Assembly: GCA_903904635.1 (NCBI GenBank)
Contig: CAIVDH010000327.1
Span: forward strand, 1 to 8,392
DNA from: an uncultured Burkholderiales bacterium
GTDB lineage: Bacteria > Pseudomonadota > Gammaproteobacteria > Burkholderiales > Burkholderiaceae_D
Length of the DNA: 8,392 nucleotides
Reading direction: 5' to 3'
In this document: piece after piece, positions 7,457 to 8,392 of the stretch
Layout of the letters: every line of letters begins with the position of its first letter
How positions within the stretch are numbered: the stretch's first letter is position 1
The notes under the pieces: model-generated
Database searches by the model: none
The model's input: the letters and a program-made list of their open reading frames with translations, nothing else
Told to the model about the DNA's origin: nothing
Program-made: the position numbers and the translations under genes

Positions 7457-8254
7457 ATGTCAAGAATCAAAACAATCTTCGCAGGGCTGGCAGCACAAAA
7501 GAAAAAAGCACTAATTACCTTCATAACGGCAGGCGATCCTGCTCCCGAGTTGACGGTGCCTTTACTGCATGCACTGGTGGCCGGTGGTGCTGACATTCTG
7601 GAGTTGGGCGTACCATTTTCTGACCCGATGGCGGAAGGTCCGGTGATACAGCGTGCCTGCGAACGCGCATTGAAATTTGGCGTAAATATGCATGATGTAC
7701 TGGGCTATGTGCGCGAGTTTCGTAAAAGTAATCAGCACACGCCAGTAGTCTTGATGGGCTACGCAAATCCTATCGAGCGCATGGGCATGCAGGTATTTAT
7801 TGATGCGGCCAAAGAAGCCGGTGTGGATGGTGCCATCGTGGTGGATTATCCGCCGGAAGAATGCGTAGAATTTGCAGCTGCCTTGCAAGCCCAGGATATG
7901 GATCCGATTTTTCTGCTGGCACCAACTTCTACTGAAGAGCGTATCCGGCAAGTAGCCAAGGTTGGCAGCGGCTTTTCCTATTATGTTTCGCTACGCGGTG
8001 TAACAGGCGCAGCCAACATCGATACGGTTGAAGTGGCTGCTCGCATCGCAGCTATACGTGAACATGTGAAGCTGCCTATAGGCGTGGGCTTTGGTATACG
8101 TGATGCAGCGACAGCCAAGGCAGTTGCTGCGGTATCGGATGCAATCGTGATCGGCAGCCGGATTATTCAAGAACTGGAAGATACGCCGCGTGAACAGGCC
8201 GTCGCTGCTGTTCAGACTTTTTTATCGGGTATTCGTAAAGCCATTGATGAGTAA
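7457..8254 (+). CDS. trpA: Tryptophan synthase alpha subunit
   Basis: TrpA cleaves indole-3-glycerol phosphate to indole and glyceraldehyde 3-phosphate and hands indole to TrpB. The 265-residue (beta/alpha)8 barrel has the usual length. It begins [28 protein letters not shown]; the catalytic Glu49 is in [16 protein letters not shown]. Residue 60, the catalytic Asp in the Salmonella and E. coli enzymes, is Glu here. The flexible loop 6 region [12 protein letters not shown] and the phosphate-binding motifs GVGFGIRD and IVIGSRII are intact, so the protein looks functional. The start is supported by AAGAGG at 7444-7449. It is the last gene of the truA-trpF-trpB-trpA run; after its TAA (8252-8254) comes a palindromic non-coding region. 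Confidence 0.98.
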   Translation: MSRIKTIFAGLAAQKKKALITFITAGDPAPELTVPLLHALVAGGADILELGVPFSDPMAEGPVIQRACERALKFGVNMHDVLGYVREFRKSNQHTPVVLMGYANPIERMGMQVFIDAAKEAGVDGAIVVDYPPEECVEFAAALQAQDMDPIFLLAPTSTEERIRQVAKVGSGFSYYVSLRGVTGAANIDTVEVAARIAAIREHVKLPIGVGFGIRDAATAKAVAAVSDAIVIGSRIIQELEDTPREQAVAAVQTFLSGIRKAIDE

Positions 8255-8276
8255 GTAGCGCACAAAGAGCAGAGTA

Positions 8277-8327
8277 CCAATTTCTAATTGCCAATTCAGC
8301 AATACATGTTGAATTGGCACAAATTGG
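8277..8327 (+). repeat. Nested inverted repeat (large hairpin) after trpA
   Basis: The core is TGCCAATTCAGCA (8289-8301), a 5-base loop ATACA (8302-8306) and TGTTGAATTGGCA (8307-8319): 13 pairs with one G-T wobble, the outer ten of them perfect. An outer pair, CCAATTT (8277-8283) with AAATTGG (8321-8327), extends the stem across a 5-base bulge on the left and one base on the right. It starts 22 bases after the trpA stop. No T-run follows on either strand, so it is not a typical intrinsic terminator. It may be an mRNA 3'-end stem, an operator palindrome, or both. Confidence 0.8.
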
Positions 8328-8344
8328 CATCGCGGGACTGCCAA
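8289..8344. promoter_or_regulatory. Cluster of four TTGGCA/TGCCAA half-sites, possible operator
   Basis: The hexamer TTGGCA or its complement TGCCAA occurs at 8289-8294, 8314-8319, 8324-8329 and 8339-8344. The orientation is reverse, forward, forward, reverse; the two forward copies are 10 bases apart, about one helical turn. The third copy is also the proposed -35 box and forms a second inverted pair with the fourth (9-base spacer). This arrangement looks like binding sites for a transcription factor at the promoter that reads out of the window; no specific regulator is recognised. Confidence 0.4.
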
Positions 8345-8353
8345 AGGTACAAT
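8324..8353 (+). promoter_or_regulatory. Candidate sigma-70 promoter reading out of the window
   Basis: TTGGCA (8324-8329) and TACAAT (8348-8353) each match consensus at 5 of 6 positions and are 18 bases apart. Transcription would begin near 8360 and run off the right edge. The -35 box lies at the right end of the large inverted repeat, so protein binding there would control access. It probably serves the next gene, whose start is not established: ATG 8352 (preceded by AAAGG at 8343-8347) and ATG 8386 (no ribosome site) are both still open at the edge. Confidence 0.45.
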
Positions 8354-8392
8354 GCGGTCATCTTGGTGTTACCCGCACCCATCCCATGAAAG

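Noticed and set aside
7276..7593. 105-residue + strand frame spanning the trpB-trpA junction
   Set aside because: It is out of frame with both conserved genes and covers their junction and the trpA ribosome site; no own start signal.
8289..8319. Hairpin after trpA as a standard Rho-independent terminator
   Set aside because: The stem is strong but AT-rich in its middle and is followed by CAAATTGGCATCG, not a T-run, on the + strand; the minus strand also lacks one.
1..8392. A defence, mobile or otherwise novel gene system
   Set aside because: All genes are recognised housekeeping genes in a conserved order, with no transposase, integrase, repeat array, tRNA or attachment site.

Overview
The window looks like ordinary chromosomal DNA from a betaproteobacterium of moderate GC (roughly half by eye), plausibly of the Nitrosomonadales/Methylophilales/Gallionellales kind. 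The evidence is the gene order leuB-asd-fimV-truA-trpF-trpB-trpA, the gammaproteobacterial-type Asd, and the style of the protein sequences. Genus cannot be read from this stretch. Every recognisable gene is on the + strand and there is no sign of phage, transposon, CRISPR or transferred DNA.

Layout: positions 1-895 hold the 3' four fifths of leuB (leucine synthesis), cut by the window edge. Asd (aspartate-semialdehyde dehydrogenase) follows at 966-2102. A 236-base gap with no clear terminator leads to fimV (2339-4561), a polar peptidoglycan-binding/TPR membrane protein gene whose frame is broken by one in-frame TAG at 2714-2716. After a 150-base gap comes truA (tRNA pseudouridine synthase, 4712-5518). 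Its stop codon overlaps the start of trpF (5518-6186), and trpB (6198-7445) and trpA (7457-8254) follow at 11-base spacings, so truA-trpF-trpB-trpA looks like one translationally tight operon. The last 138 bases carry a strong nested inverted repeat, four TTGGCA/TGCCAA half-sites and a plausible sigma-70 promoter facing out of the window. The next gene starts at or beyond the right edge; accD is usual at this place in related genomes but cannot be confirmed.

How the genes work together: LeuB makes the leucine precursor. Asd feeds the lysine, threonine, methionine and diaminopimelate branches. TrpF, TrpB and TrpA carry out phosphoribosylanthranilate isomerisation and the final steps of tryptophan synthesis; TrpA and TrpB form one channelling enzyme. 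The indole-glycerol-phosphate synthase step (trpC) and trpE/G/D are not here, so the trp pathway is split as is common in Beta- and Gammaproteobacteria. TruA and FimV are conserved positional neighbours without an obvious metabolic link.

Points worth attention: the amber interruption of fimV exactly between its N-terminal domain and its LysM half; the palindromic, operator-like region after trpA; and a Glu in place of the catalytic Asp60 of TrpA. I found no convincing previously undescribed multi-gene system.
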